Notes: generated from the letters alone by a model not told the origin. A DNA stretch of 64,000 nt from Colwellia hornerae (GCF_007954355.1 NZ_VOLR01000009.1:1-64000); one strand, 5' to 3'. Positions 27,291 to 35,975 are shown, numbered from the stretch's first letter. Made by a program: numbers and translations.

Positions 27291-27318
27291 TATACGAATA
27301 AAAAACTGATAAAGATCA
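27291..27318 (-). promoter_or_regulatory. Sigma-E (ECF11-type) promoter of rpoE-chrR
   Basis: Minus-strand TGATC (27318-27314), 17-bp spacer, CGTATA (27296-27291). The transcript start would lie near 27284, upstream of all candidate start codons, indicating autoregulation of the operon. The motif is shared with the five other promoters listed here; match to the known RpoE/ChrR consensus is from memory. Confidence 0.75.
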
Positions 27319-27341
27319 CTAGTCTGTAAATATAATTATAT

Positions 27342-27911
27342 TTATTTATCTATAACAGATTGCACCAATTCTTTTGCTGCTTGAAAGTCATGTTCGATAA
27401 CAAATGTGGCCTTGATGTCTAAGTCTATTGGTAATAGCTCTAACCATCTTGCGATAACCCAGCTTGGACGAGTAATTTCTTTTTGCTGATATAATTCATC
27501 CAAATTCGGATTGTTCGCAAAGACGTCTGCTAGAGACTCTGACAATTGAGTAAGTGAAGTGTTAACTTTAGTTTGTGACCAATGCGGTATCGGCTTTACA
27601 TCACCAAAATATAATTTATCGCTATCAACTTCTATAGCATTTATTTCTACTAATGCTTTACATTTGACATCAATCTCTAAAACACCATCTTCTCCTTGAT
27701 CAAAATTAATAATTTCGACCCAACTACCCCACGATGATTTTGATATAGCACTATCGCCGTTCTTCGCCCATATAACGAAGCCACCATTTTTAGAAGCAAT
27801 ACCAATCATTTTCAAGTAGCGCGGTTCAAATATTCTTAATTTGGTTACTCCCTCTGGTAGGAGGAATATAGGTAAAGGAAAAACGGGTAAATTGATGCTA
27901 GTTATTTTCAT
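27342..27911 (-). CDS. LON N-terminal-domain (substrate-binding) protein
   Basis: 189 residues with only the LON substrate-recognition domain. NLPVFPLPIFLLPEGVTKLR plus IFEPRYLKMI is the signature beginning of Lon N-domains; there is no ATPase or protease part. Stand-alone LON-domain proteins have unclear roles. It has its own sigma-E-type promoter (27942-27968), so it is probably part of the same stress response. It ends about 75 bp before rpoE on the same strand, beyond the rpoE promoter. Confidence 0.85.
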   Translation of the reverse strand: MKITSINLPVFPLPIFLLPEGVTKLRIFEPRYLKMIGIASKNGGFVIWAKNGDSAISKSSWGSWVEIINFDQGEDGVLEIDVKCKALVEINAIEVDSDKLYFGDVKPIPHWSQTKVNTSLTQLSESLADVFANNPNLDELYQQKEITRPSWVIARWLELLPIDLDIKATFVIEHDFQAAKELVQSVIDK

Positions 27912-27941
27912 ATATTTATTACTTCTATTATCTTGTTAATG

Positions 27942-27968
27942 TATACGTAAATTGACACAAAATGATCA
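27942..27968 (-). promoter_or_regulatory. Sigma-E-type promoter of the LON-domain gene
   Basis: TGATC (27968-27964), 16-bp spacer, CGTATA (27947-27942) on the minus strand, 30 bp before the start codon. It begins directly after the terminator of the small RNA unit at 27978-28098. Confidence 0.75.
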
Positions 27969-27977
27969 CAATTATAT

Positions 27978-28098
27978 AAAAAAAACCCCCTTGGGCGGGG
28001 GCATAAAAATATGCATATAAATAGGCTATGCATTAAAGGGTAAAACTATGTCTTAGTCACAGAAACTATGTCGATAGAGATTAACTGATATCGTCATG
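27978..28098 (-). ncRNA. Candidate small RNA B (downstream member of tandem pair)
   Basis: About 120 nt on the minus strand, from the predicted start after the promoter at 28105-28132 to the T-run at 27985-27978. It is near-identical along its length with unit A (28153-28271) but an insertion/deletion shifts the reading frame of the short ORF in each, so a shared peptide is unlikely and a non-coding RNA is favoured. It contains an AT-rich palindrome-like ATGCATA...TATGCAT section and ends in a GC-rich hairpin with T-run. Not matched to any known sRNA by me. Confidence 0.6.
27986..28002 (-). terminator. Rho-independent terminator of small RNA B
   Basis: GCCCCCGCCCAAGGGGG with a run of eight T residues directly after it on the minus strand; CCCCC/GGGGG stem. 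Confidence 0.85.
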
Positions 28099-28104
28099 TT
28101 TAGT

Positions 28105-28132
28105 TGTACGTTGATAATGGAGTAATCGATCA
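28105..28132 (-). promoter_or_regulatory. Sigma-E-type promoter of small RNA B
   Basis: TGATC (28132-28128), 17-bp spacer, CGTACA (28110-28105). The surrounding bases TGTGATCGATT and TATCAACGTA are shared with the promoter of unit A. Confidence 0.65.
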
Positions 28133-28152
28133 CACAAAGATAAATAACAAGC

Positions 28153-28271
28153 AAAAAAAAGCCCCCTGGGCGGAGGCATAAAAATATGCATGTAAATAGG
28201 TTATGCATTAAAGGTAAAACTATGTTTTAGTCAGAGAGACTATGTCGATAGAGATTAACTTTACCGCCATG
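28153..28271 (-). ncRNA. Candidate small RNA A (upstream member of tandem pair)
   Basis: About 118 nt on the minus strand, same architecture as unit B: promoter, conserved body with GTTAATCTCTATCGACATAG, an ATGCAT-containing stretch and a terminator with GCCTCCGCCCAGGGGGC. Both units run in the same direction, toward the LON and rpoE genes. CCTCC in the 5' side of the terminator could pair with a ribosome-binding site, a speculation only. No homologue is recognised. Confidence 0.6.
28161..28177 (-). terminator. Rho-independent terminator of small RNA A
   Basis: GCCTCCGCCCAGGGGGC followed by eight T residues on the minus strand (28160-28153). Confidence 0.85.
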
Positions 28272-28277
28272 TACAGT

Positions 28278-28305
28278 CTTACGTTGATAGTCGTGCAATC
28301 GATCA
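28278..28305 (-). promoter_or_regulatory. Sigma-E-type promoter of small RNA A
   Basis: TGATC (28305-28301), 17-bp spacer, CGTAAG (28283-28278), same spacing as for rpoE and the epimerase. Confidence 0.65.
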
Positions 28306-28512
28306 CATAAAGATAATATTTATTGAGGGAGCGTAATTGCTTGATTCATTAAAATATAAATCTTGTCGATATGTATGATTAAATCAAATATTCATAGTGC
28401 GAAATGACCTTTCAATTTTGCTTCATAAATATCAAGTAAATACCAACAGATGTACTTAAAATAATACAAGGTAGGTTTTAATGCTTTGACAAATAATATA
28501 TAAATTTATCAA

Positions 28513-28540
28513 TGATCCGCTAGTATTAATACTACGTATT
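28513..28540 (+). promoter_or_regulatory. Sigma-E-type promoter of the epimerase gene
   Basis: TGATC at 28513, 17-bp spacer, CGTATT at 28535-28540 on the plus strand, 33 bp before the start codon at 28573. Confidence 0.75.
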
Positions 28541-28572
28541 AAATTAGTCATTCTAATCCTTGAGATGTACCT

Positions 28573-29469
28573 ATGAATTATCTTATTACCGGCGGAACTG
28601 GCCTCATTGGCCAAGCATTGATTAAATCTATAAAGGCGGAAAATAATACGATTACTGTGTTGACTCGAAATATAAAATCAGCAACCTCAGTAATAGATAA
28701 AGAGGTCCGATTTATTGATGAACTCTTACTTTCCGATATAGAATATACTGATATTGTAATTAATTTAGCGGGCGAGCCTATTGCAGAAAAGCGATGGTCA
28801 CAAGAGCAAAAAATTAAAATTTGTCAAAGTAGATGGGATATTACTGAAAAAATAGCTCAGTTAATTTCTATCGCAAAAAAGCCACCATTTTTGTTTATAT
28901 CTGGCAGTGCAATTGGTATCTATGGCCGACAAAACAGTCAAGCCATTGATGAAACTTTTAAATATTTTCATCAAGAATTTACCCATGAAGTCTGTGCAAA
29001 ATGGGAAGAAAAAGCGTTAGTTGCCAGTACAGCAAATACGAGAGTTGCTCTATTACGTACCGGTATAGTATTAGATAAGAATTCTGGTGCCTTAGCTAAA
29101 ATGTTATTACCGTTCAAATTAGGTGTTGGCGGGAAAATCAGTAACGGCGACCAAGTTATGTCTTGGGTACATATTGACGATATGGTTTCTGCAATATTAC
29201 ATATAATTGCTAATGACGACTTGTCAGGACCAATAAACATGACATCTCCTAACGCGGTAACCAATGAAGTATTTTCAAAAGCTTTATCAAAATCACTTCA
29301 TCGCCCTAGTCTTTTTACTACACCTGCACCACTACTTAGACTTATCTTTGGTGAAATGGCAGAACTGTTATTGTTTGGACAAAATGTTGTGCCACAAAAA
29401 TTATTAAATAGCGGTTTCACTTTTAAACATAATAAAATTGAAGCCGCTTTAACTGATTTACTGCAATAG
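28573..29469 (+). CDS. TIGR01777-family NAD-dependent epimerase (YfcH-like)
   Basis: 298 residues. MNYLITGGTGLIGQALIKSI is the Rossmann motif of this family; AGEPIAEKRWSQEQK and FLFISGSAIGIYG are the typical TIGR01777 blocks, and the C-terminal DUF1731 region (about 250-298) ends in FGQNVVPQKLLNSGFTFKH. Substrate unknown. It is the only plus-strand gene in this stretch and has its own sigma-E-type promoter; its stop is two bases from the stop of the convergent DUF3833 gene. Confidence 0.9.
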   Translation: MNYLITGGTGLIGQALIKSIKAENNTITVLTRNIKSATSVIDKEVRFIDELLLSDIEYTDIVINLAGEPIAEKRWSQEQKIKICQSRWDITEKIAQLISIAKKPPFLFISGSAIGIYGRQNSQAIDETFKYFHQEFTHEVCAKWEEKALVASTANTRVALLRTGIVLDKNSGALAKMLLPFKLGVGGKISNGDQVMSWVHIDDMVSAILHIIANDDLSGPINMTSPNAVTNEVFSKALSKSLHRPSLFTTPAPLLRLIFGEMAELLLFGQNVVPQKLLNSGFTFKHNKIEAALTDLLQ

Positions 29470-29470
29470 T

Positions 29471-30028
29471 TTAATTAGCCTGACAACTTTGGTTTATTGT
29501 TTCCTTATCAAAAAACAATGTTATCTCAGCAACTTGAACACCAAATTTAGACATGGCGGTTTTATTGATGACCTTATACTCATCTAACTGATACATCCAA
29601 TCATCCATTGCAACTTCCATTATATCGCCATCAAGGTTTAACGATAATGTATATTGAAACTGGAAAGCAAAACCTTGATGCTTGCCGATAGCTTCACCAA
29701 TGACATCTTCTGCACCGCCAATATAGCTCCCGTCAGGTAGTTTTGTTAGTTGCCAATTTCGATAGCTTATCTCACCATCATCAAAGTAAAATTTCTCTGC
29801 GAGTACGCCTTGTTCTTCTTGCCAACTGCCCTCAATTTCAACACAAAAACGTCTTTTAACTTCGTTGGTATAATCTTGAACTATTCCCCAAGCAATAACC
29901 TTACCGTCAAAATAAGATTTTATATCAAATGGTTTAGCTACTGGTTTATATTCCTCTAGCTCGACCGAACAGCTAGAAATAAATAAGCTTGTGGTAATAA
30001 AAGCTAGACTTCTTATATATTTATTCAT
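29471..30028 (-). CDS. DUF3833 lipoprotein
   Basis: 185 residues. TTSLFISSCSVELEEY is a lipoprotein signal with lipobox ISSC. The body FDIKSYFDGKVIAWGIVQDY followed by RRFCVEIEGSW is the DUF3833 family. Family members recur in sigma-E/ChrR regulons next to DUF2878 and cfa operons. It overlaps the chalcone-isomerase-like gene by 8 bp. Function unknown, probably periplasmic lipid related. Confidence 0.85.
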   Translation of the reverse strand: MNKYIRSLAFITTSLFISSCSVELEEYKPVAKPFDIKSYFDGKVIAWGIVQDYTNEVKRRFCVEIEGSWQEEQGVLAEKFYFDDGEISYRNWQLTKLPDGSYIGGAEDVIGEAIGKHQGFAFQFQYTLSLNLDGDIMEVAMDDWMYQLDEYKVINKTAMSKFGVQVAEITLFFDKETINQSCQAN

Positions 30029-30581
30029 CTTTATTAATTCCTAATAATTCAAGCCTAAGCTTAGGCTCACTGGTGTTAGTTGATAACCATATGTCGAGAA
30101 AAAGTTGACTAAATTCTTGTTGATCAATTTTACCGATAATGTTGTTATTAAAATAAAAAGTACTTTTGTTATTAATGACATATAAAGACAAACTATCGCC
30201 CTCTTTAATATCAGGCCACATTTTTTCGAGCATAGGTAAATAGTGTTGAAAATTTATTCGTGGCACACCCAAATGCTGCCATTGCTCAACAGTTCGTTCA
30301 ATTAAATCTTCACTTGAAATATCTGTCAGGTAGTTAATCTGATATAACAATTTTTCATTGGTTGACTTAAGGGGATATTTCCCAGAAGTTGTCAGCAATT
30401 TACTTTTATACAGATCCCAAAAAAGTACAGAAAAAGTCGTTTCTCCAACCGGGATATAGACTTGTTCTTTGAGAATATTATCTAATGTGTCAGGCTTAAT
30501 ATCATCAGTTGCTAGCACTTGGACGGTAATAAATTGTTGCAACATGATGATAACGATTAATCGAGCATAAAATTTAAACAT
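30021..30581 (-). CDS. Chalcone isomerase-like periplasmic protein
   Basis: 186 residues. Signal peptide (about 1-24, cleavage after VLA), then LKEQVYIPVGETTFSVLFWD and LYKSKLLTTSGKYPL, the outline of the bacterial chalcone isomerase-like domain, a fatty-acid-binding fold in bacteria. Overlaps both neighbours by 8 bp, in an operon DUF2878-CHI-DUF3833. Confidence 0.75.
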   Translation of the reverse strand: MFKFYARLIVIIMLQQFITVQVLATDDIKPDTLDNILKEQVYIPVGETTFSVLFWDLYKSKLLTTSGKYPLKSTNEKLLYQINYLTDISSEDLIERTVEQWQHLGVPRINFQHYLPMLEKMWPDIKEGDSLSLYVINNKSTFYFNNNIIGKIDQQEFSQLFLDIWLSTNTSEPKLRLELLGINKDE

Positions 30582-31068
30582 GATTTACCTCTTGGATAAT
30601 AATTTTTGACTTCAAATAAAAAAACAAAATAAACAATATCGCCCATACCAACGCTAAAATAGTATAAGTTGTAAGCATAGAGTAACCAAAATCAACAGCT
30701 GATAATTTATAACCGGCAATATAACTTAATGGTGAGACTAAACCTCCTACGACAAACTGCAGCACTTTTGAAGAAGCTAAAAATTGTAAGCTATGACAAA
30801 TGGTCGCGGCAAAACTGGCCCATAACATCATCAGCCAAAAAGGAATATGAGTTGCTTCAGTGAAAATGAAAATATTAAGCTGCTGTAATAATGAATCAAC
30901 ACCAATACCAATGGCGCTGACCAATAAGATTAACAACATTTCTTTATAATTCTTAGATTGAAAAAACAAGTGGGCGAGCAACAGTATAAAGGCAAAGGGA
31001 ATAAAATTATTACCCCAATAAACCAAGCCAAACCATGAAACATTAAAACCAATTAAATTAATTAACAT
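30574..31068 (-). CDS. DUF2878 membrane protein
   Basis: 164 residues with about four to five membrane helices (11-30, 38-58, 65-95, 110-130, 133-155). INLIGFNVSWFGLVYWGN is the DUF2878 N-terminal pattern. First gene of a three-gene operon driven by a sigma-E-type promoter (31097-31124). Role unknown. Confidence 0.8.
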   Translation of the reverse strand: MLINLIGFNVSWFGLVYWGNNFIPFAFILLLAHLFFQSKNYKEMLLILLVSAIGIGVDSLLQQLNIFIFTEATHIPFWLMMLWASFAATICHSLQFLASSKVLQFVVGGLVSPLSYIAGYKLSAVDFGYSMLTTYTILALVWAILFILFFYLKSKIIIQEVNHV

Positions 31069-31096
31069 ATATTTATCAAATCAACATTTTTTTCTA

Positions 31097-31124
31097 TATA
31101 CGTATCAATAAGACAATAAGATCT
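31097..31124 (-). promoter_or_regulatory. Sigma-E-type promoter of the DUF2878 operon
   Basis: AGATC (31124-31120) in place of TGATC, 17-bp spacer, CGTATA (31102-31097). The -10-like element and spacing agree with the other sites; the -35 has one mismatch. It abuts the repeat array at 31127. Confidence 0.6.
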
Positions 31125-31126
31125 AT

Positions 31127-32083
31127 CTACCCGAGATATAGACTTTATCGCCTTCTATACGGCACATCAGTTTGCCTCCTCGCTTAGATGCTTAGATGCT
31201 TAGATGCTTGGTAAGCGATAAGGTCGAGCTTGTTTAACTTTTTGGCCCCTTATAAGAGAGTGTAAGTCTGCGGGTAGATTTAACACTAAACAGTAATTGT
31301 ACCCGCTAAGTATTGCACCGCTTTACCCGAGATATAAACTTTATCGTCTTCTATACGGCACATCAGTTTTCCTCCTCGCTTAGACGCTTGGTAAGCGATA
31401 AGGTCGAGTTTGTTTAACTTTTTGGACCCTTATAAGAGAGTGTAAGTCTGCGGGTCGATTTACCACTGAACAATAGCGCTACACACTTTAACGTTATAAA
31501 ACATTAAACAGTAATTGTACCCGCTAAGTATTGCACTGCCTTACCCGAGATATAGACTTTATCGCCTTCTATACGGCACATCAGTTTTCCTCCTCGCTTA
31601 GATGCTTGGTAAGCGATAAGATCAGTTTTGTTTAACTTTTTGGACCCTGATAAGAGAGTGTAAGGCTTTGGGTAGATTTACCACTGAACAATAGCGCTAC
31701 ACGCCCTCAATCGTATAAAACATTAAACAGTAATTGTACCCGCTAAGTATTGCACCGCTTTACCCGAGATATAGACTTTGTCGCCTTCTATACGGCACAT
31801 CAGTTTTCCTCCTCGCTTAGATACTTGGTAAGCGATAAGATCGAGTTTTTTTAACTTTTTGGTCCCTTATAAGAGAGTGTAAGGCTAAGTGTAGATTTCC
31901 ACTGAACAATAGCGTAACACGCCATTAATCTCATAAAACACTAAACAGTAATTGTACCCGCTAAGTATTGCACTGCCTTACCCGAGATATAGACTTTATC
32001 GCCTTCTATACGGCACATCAGTTTTCCTCCTCGCTTAGATACTTGGTAAGCGATAAGATCGAGTTTTTTTAACTTTTTGGACC
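31127..32083 (-). repeat. Tandem array of phzF 3'-end copies, period about 218 bp
   Basis: The last 140 bp of the phzF-like gene plus about 78 bp of downstream DNA recur in direct orientation. The homologous stop codons lie at 31941 (the gene), 31723, 31504 and 31286, and a truncated first copy begins near 31129. Copies differ by scattered substitutions and keep the frame encoding the terminal part of the protein up to GTITV. Copy 1 has an extra short triplication of CTTAGATG (31186-31211). The edge CCAAAAAGTT marks the 5' border of each unit. Confidence 0.9.
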
Positions 32084-32738
32084 AGTAAGGTGTAAGCCCA
32101 GTATGAATAGAGCCCGTTACTGGGTCTTCATCACCACCATTTGCCGGCCAAAAGTAACGAGAAACAAAATCATGCTCACTTGATGTTGAGGTTGATGTCA
32201 CAACTACATCATAAGGAGCAAGCTGCTTTAATTCGTCACTATTGGCTATAACAGCGAGCACATCACCTTCATTTTCGTAAATAACAAAATACGCTTGGTC
32301 ATTTAATAAAACGTCGATGGGATTAATGGACAAACCCTTTAATAGTGCTGCGGGAATTTTATCAACGACGGTAGGCTCTTTATTAGGAAAACACATCTGT
32401 ATATAGCCATCAGTAGTTTGTGTCACTGACAGATCACCAACCGCCTTTGCAAAAAAATTTATTTCTTTAAGGTTTTTATCTTTAGCAAAAATAACGAATG
32501 ATGCAGCTAATGTGGCATGTCCGCAAAAATCAATTTCTGTTATCGGTGAAAACCACCGTATTTCATACACTTGATTATTAATTTGTTTAATAAAGGCAGT
32601 TTCTGAAAGGTTATTTTCGATAGCAATAGACTGCATAAGTTCTGTAGTTAGCCAGTCTGTGGTGATAATAACCGCCGCGGGGTTGCCTTTAAAAGTCTCA
32701 TCAGTGAATGCATCTATAACATTGATGTGTAATTCCAT
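31941..32738 (-). CDS. PhzF-family isomerase/epimerase
   Basis: 265 residues, normal for PhzF. DAFTDETFKGNPAAVIITTD at the N-terminus, catalytic glutamate in NLSETAFI (Glu46), FCGHATLAASFV and GGDEDPVTGSIHTGLTPYW are all conserved. The family catalyses proton-transfer isomerisations; substrate is not predictable. The 3' end is the source of the tandem copies downstream, so the gene lies at the upstream end of that array and is itself complete. Confidence 0.92.
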   Translation of the reverse strand: MELHINVIDAFTDETFKGNPAAVIITTDWLTTELMQSIAIENNLSETAFIKQINNQVYEIRWFSPITEIDFCGHATLAASFVIFAKDKNLKEINFFAKAVGDLSVTQTTDGYIQMCFPNKEPTVVDKIPAALLKGLSINPIDVLLNDQAYFVIYENEGDVLAVIANSDELKQLAPYDVVVTSTSTSSEHDFVSRYFWPANGGDEDPVTGSIHTGLTPYWSKKLKKLDLIAYQVSKRGGKLMCRIEGDKVYISGKAVQYLAGTITV

Positions 32739-33155
32739 TAAAAATAATACTCCGGTGTAATAAATTATTAGACGTTGATTAAATCGTACAACAGATACGG
32801 TTATCAGTGCTTAATTGTTATTTAAACAATCTTTTTATTTCATAAGGATATAATAAATATAGCAAAAAATCAGCACTGTTTATTAGCTATATATCCTACT
32901 CAGTTAACTGCTAGCTCATTTATTTGAAAAAGCTGGCGTTTTCTTGAGTTGCACCAAGTAACTTACTTATGAGATCAGCATAGATTATGCCCTCTTACCA
33001 TTTGGAATTTTTTTTGTACCAAAAAATAATCTTTTAAGCTATTGTTATAGTTGTTTGATTTTATGTAAGTATATTTACTTCTCATTTATATCATCTTGCG
33101 ATGATAAATGGTGATGAACTTTCTAAGCTGGTCTAACACAAACTACGGTCATTAA
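32739..33155. other. Divergent intergenic region
   Basis: Separates phzF (minus) from the sensor/GGDEF gene (plus). AT-rich with promoter-like sequence but no distinct operator or ORF that I can support. Confidence 0.45.
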
Positions 33156-35975
33156 ATGAATAGTAATCCGCTTACGCCCTCTTTATTAATTGAAAATGTA
33201 TCTAGACGAGGAGGACTACCTTCACATCAAATACATAGCCTATGTTATTCGCACCGGAAAATTTGGTTAAGTACTCCCAATGGATTAGCTGTATATGATG
33301 GTGAACACGTTGTAATTCTTAATCAACATAATGGTCTTCTAACTCACGGACAGCGCTCTGTGACTTCCAATGAAGAGACTATTTTAGCCTGTTCAGATTT
33401 AGGTGTTTCCGTTATAAACTCGGACTCCCTTCAAGTCATCGCGAGTCTTAATACGGTTGAATTAGGACTAGGTTGGTGCCAATGCGCGATATCAACGGGT
33501 AAAGATAACTATTTACTAGGATGTGGTAAAGGACTATATCAATGGCATAGCAAATCAGGGAAATTAAGCGTCGTAAACCTCGACATATTAGGGGAAGGCG
33601 TGCTCAGTATGGTTAAGGGTAAACAGGCAACTATTCTTGTGCAGATGTCCCAGTCAGGTATCTGGGTTTACCAAAATAAAATTATTAGACCGCTTATTAA
33701 CCACAACACCCATATTTTACAATCGGTCAGCCATATTAGTTCGTCACCGCAAGGTTTTTTTATTGCTAATAACAAAAGCATTATTCACTTAGATTTTGAC
33801 TTAAAGCTTAAAGAGCATATTGAACTACAAAATAAGAGCTCAATAATTGTGTGTATTTTGGTTAGAAATTCAAATCATATGATAATTGCCGACAAATATT
33901 GTGTCTATGAACTAATCAAGCACCATGATAATTGGCAAAAAGGAAAAACATTCTGTACTACCGCTCAAATTAACGACATTTGTTACGACTCATTCAACAA
34001 TCTTTGGATCGGTACAGACTTTAGTGGACTGATTAAGTATTCTGCCCTCAATGATTATATAAAAACGTTTCGACCTGAAAAATCAACATCGGTATTAACA
34101 CTGCGACGAGCGCATAATGGCCAAGATTTACTCATTGGTGGCACAGGTCATAGCTATTTGCTTTCACCTATCAATAAGTCAATACAAAATGAAATCATCA
34201 GTTTGAAAGGCTTAAGTTGCTGGGATATTTACCAAGATAAGCAGCTAACCTTTTTTGCCGCTTGTAATGAAGGTTTGGCGATAACCCAACTGGAAAACAA
34301 TTCACTTGCACAACTTTTTACAGACAAAAGAGTAGGAGCTGGGCGCTGTATTCAAAAAATTGGAAAAAACTACCTATACGGTAGTGTTTACGGTCTATTC
34401 ATATTCCATCTAGATCAAAAGAAGTTTCAACCTATCAACGATATATTAGGAAATACCTTAAGTTATATATATACGATAGTCCCTAAAGAGGGAAACAAAT
34501 ATTTTATTACTACGCTTGGACGAGGGCTGTGGGTCTATAATGGCGAAGATAATAAAATAATCCCAGTAGAGTTAGGAAGCCAACACCTTAATGTTTACGA
34601 TATCAGCCAAAATAAACAAGGTGTATGCGTAATAGCAGCTGACAATAAAATTTTATTAATGACGGAATCAAAAGTCACTGAGGTTTTTAAATCTACCGAT
34701 TCAGTTGCCGCTTGGACCTGTCGATGGCACAGCAATGACAAAATACTGATAGGGACTTCACAAGGACTGCAACTGTTTGATATTAACACTCGGCAAGTGA
34801 ATTTTATTGTGAATAATATTCCAGAACAACAATTTTGGGAGTTTACTACCAGCCGCAGCCTTTTAAAGCTTGATAAAGATATTTACTGGTGTGGGCTCAA
34901 CGAACGTCTAGTGGTTATCGATATCCCTAAATTAATCGATGCAGTGCAAGCTCCGTTACCTGAAATTAAATCAGTGTCAAGTAGTAGTCATTTTTTACTC
35001 GATAGTAATGTTATAACAATAGAGGAAGGCAATTGGAACCTTGATATCACCCTTTGCTCTTTTTGGTTATGGAAAGAAAAAAGCATTAATTATCATTATC
35101 GACTCGTTGGCTTGCACAATAATTGGCGAAGAACTAAACGCGAGCCATTAATGTACTCAAGCTTGCCTACCGGAGAGTATTTGCTGGAAGTCCAAGTTAA
35201 ATGTGGGTTAACTCAAGCAAATCAAAAATACCAACTCATTATTATAAAAGTGATCAACAAAGGTTTTATTTTCAAATTATCTACATGGCTGAAAAAATTG
35301 ATTGCAACAAATATTATAAAAATGACACAACGTAAAAATTTTTGGAAACTGAATGAAAGTAATATAGAACTTGAAAAGCTGGTCAACAATAGAACAACAG
35401 AATTATCAGTTGCCAATCAAAAATTACAAGAAATGAACCTATCTCTAGAGATATTATCAAATAAAGATCAATTAACGGGAATAAACAACCGCAGAGCTTT
35501 TCTAAATTTAGCCGATGATGAACTAAAGAGAGCAAGTAGGTATCAGTCACAATTTAGTATTCTAATGATAGATATAGATTATTTTAAGCAGTACAACGAT
35601 AACTATGGCCACTTAGCTGGAGACTTATGTTTGGAAAAGGTTGCACAAAATCTTTTAAGCTGCCTGCACCGTAGTGGCGATATTCTAGCTAGATACGGCG
35701 GCAAAGAATTTATTATTGCACTACCAGAAGTCGATCAAAAACAAGCGGCAATTTTTGCTAATATTTGCATCAATTCAATTAATAATTTAGGGATAAGCCA
35801 TCAAGATTCTGCGGTAGGATCAAATGTCACCATCAGCATAGGCGTAGCAAGTACCTTGGTAGAGACAATTAACAATCGCTCTGACCGTATAAGCTTTCTC
35901 ACTAATCTTATTCGCCAGGCCGATACTAATTTATATTTAGCCAAGGAGCAAGGAAGAAACAGGTCAGTTTCATAA
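33156..35975 (+). CDS. Two-component-type beta-propeller sensor with degenerate GGDEF domain
   Basis: 939 residues. The N-terminal two thirds (about 20-600) hold repeated propeller units (for example ICYDSFNNLWIGTDFSGLIK), followed by a Y_Y_Y-type domain (INYHYRLVGLHNNWRRT, about 640-700), a hydrophobic helix near 705-720, a coiled coil and a GGDEF domain (about 770-939). The domain has LTGINNRRAF, MIDIDYFKQYNDNYGH and the inhibitory-site RSGD, but its signature reads RYGGKEF, with lysine at the third position. There is no N-terminal signal peptide, which is unusual for this receptor type. It may sense a polysaccharide-derived or other ligand; c-di-GMP synthesis is doubtful. Confidence 0.88.
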   Translation: MNSNPLTPSLLIENVSRRGGLPSHQIHSLCYSHRKIWLSTPNGLAVYDGEHVVILNQHNGLLTHGQRSVTSNEETILACSDLGVSVINSDSLQVIASLNTVELGLGWCQCAISTGKDNYLLGCGKGLYQWHSKSGKLSVVNLDILGEGVLSMVKGKQATILVQMSQSGIWVYQNKIIRPLINHNTHILQSVSHISSSPQGFFIANNKSIIHLDFDLKLKEHIELQNKSSIIVCILVRNSNHMIIADKYCVYELIKHHDNWQKGKTFCTTAQINDICYDSFNNLWIGTDFSGLIKYSALNDYIKTFRPEKSTSVLTLRRAHNGQDLLIGGTGHSYLLSPINKSIQNEIISLKGLSCWDIYQDKQLTFFAACNEGLAITQLENNSLAQLFTDKRVGAGRCIQKIGKNYLYGSVYGLFIFHLDQKKFQPINDILGNTLSYIYTIVPKEGNKYFITTLGRGLWVYNGEDNKIIPVELGSQHLNVYDISQNKQGVCVIAADNKILLMTESKVTEVFKSTDSVAAWTCRWHSNDKILIGTSQGLQLFDINTRQVNFIVNNIPEQQFWEFTTSRSLLKLDKDIYWCGLNERLVVIDIPKLIDAVQAPLPEIKSVSSSSHFLLDSNVITIEEGNWNLDITLCSFWLWKEKSINYHYRLVGLHNNWRRTKREPLMYSSLPTGEYLLEVQVKCGLTQANQKYQLIIIKVINKGFIFKLSTWLKKLIATNIIKMTQRKNFWKLNESNIELEKLVNNRTTELSVANQKLQEMNLSLEILSNKDQLTGINNRRAFLNLADDELKRASRYQSQFSILMIDIDYFKQYNDNYGHLAGDLCLEKVAQNLLSCLHRSGDILARYGGKEFIIALPEVDQKQAAIFANICINSINNLGISHQDSAVGSNVTISIGVASTLVETINNRSDRISFLTNLIRQADTNLYLAKEQGRNRSVS

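Noticed and set aside
28121-28140. TGTGATCGATT as a CRP-type half-site before the small RNAs
   Set aside because: No matching TCACA half; the TGATC part is better explained as the sigma-E -35 element.
28153-28271. 16-codon ORF starting ATGGCGGTAAAG in small RNA unit A
   Set aside because: The other unit has an extra base that shifts the frame, so the peptide is not conserved while the RNA is.
31127-31940. Tandem 218-bp units as a CRISPR-like or satellite array
   Set aside because: Units are copies of the phzF 3' end with no spacers; simple tandem duplication explains them.
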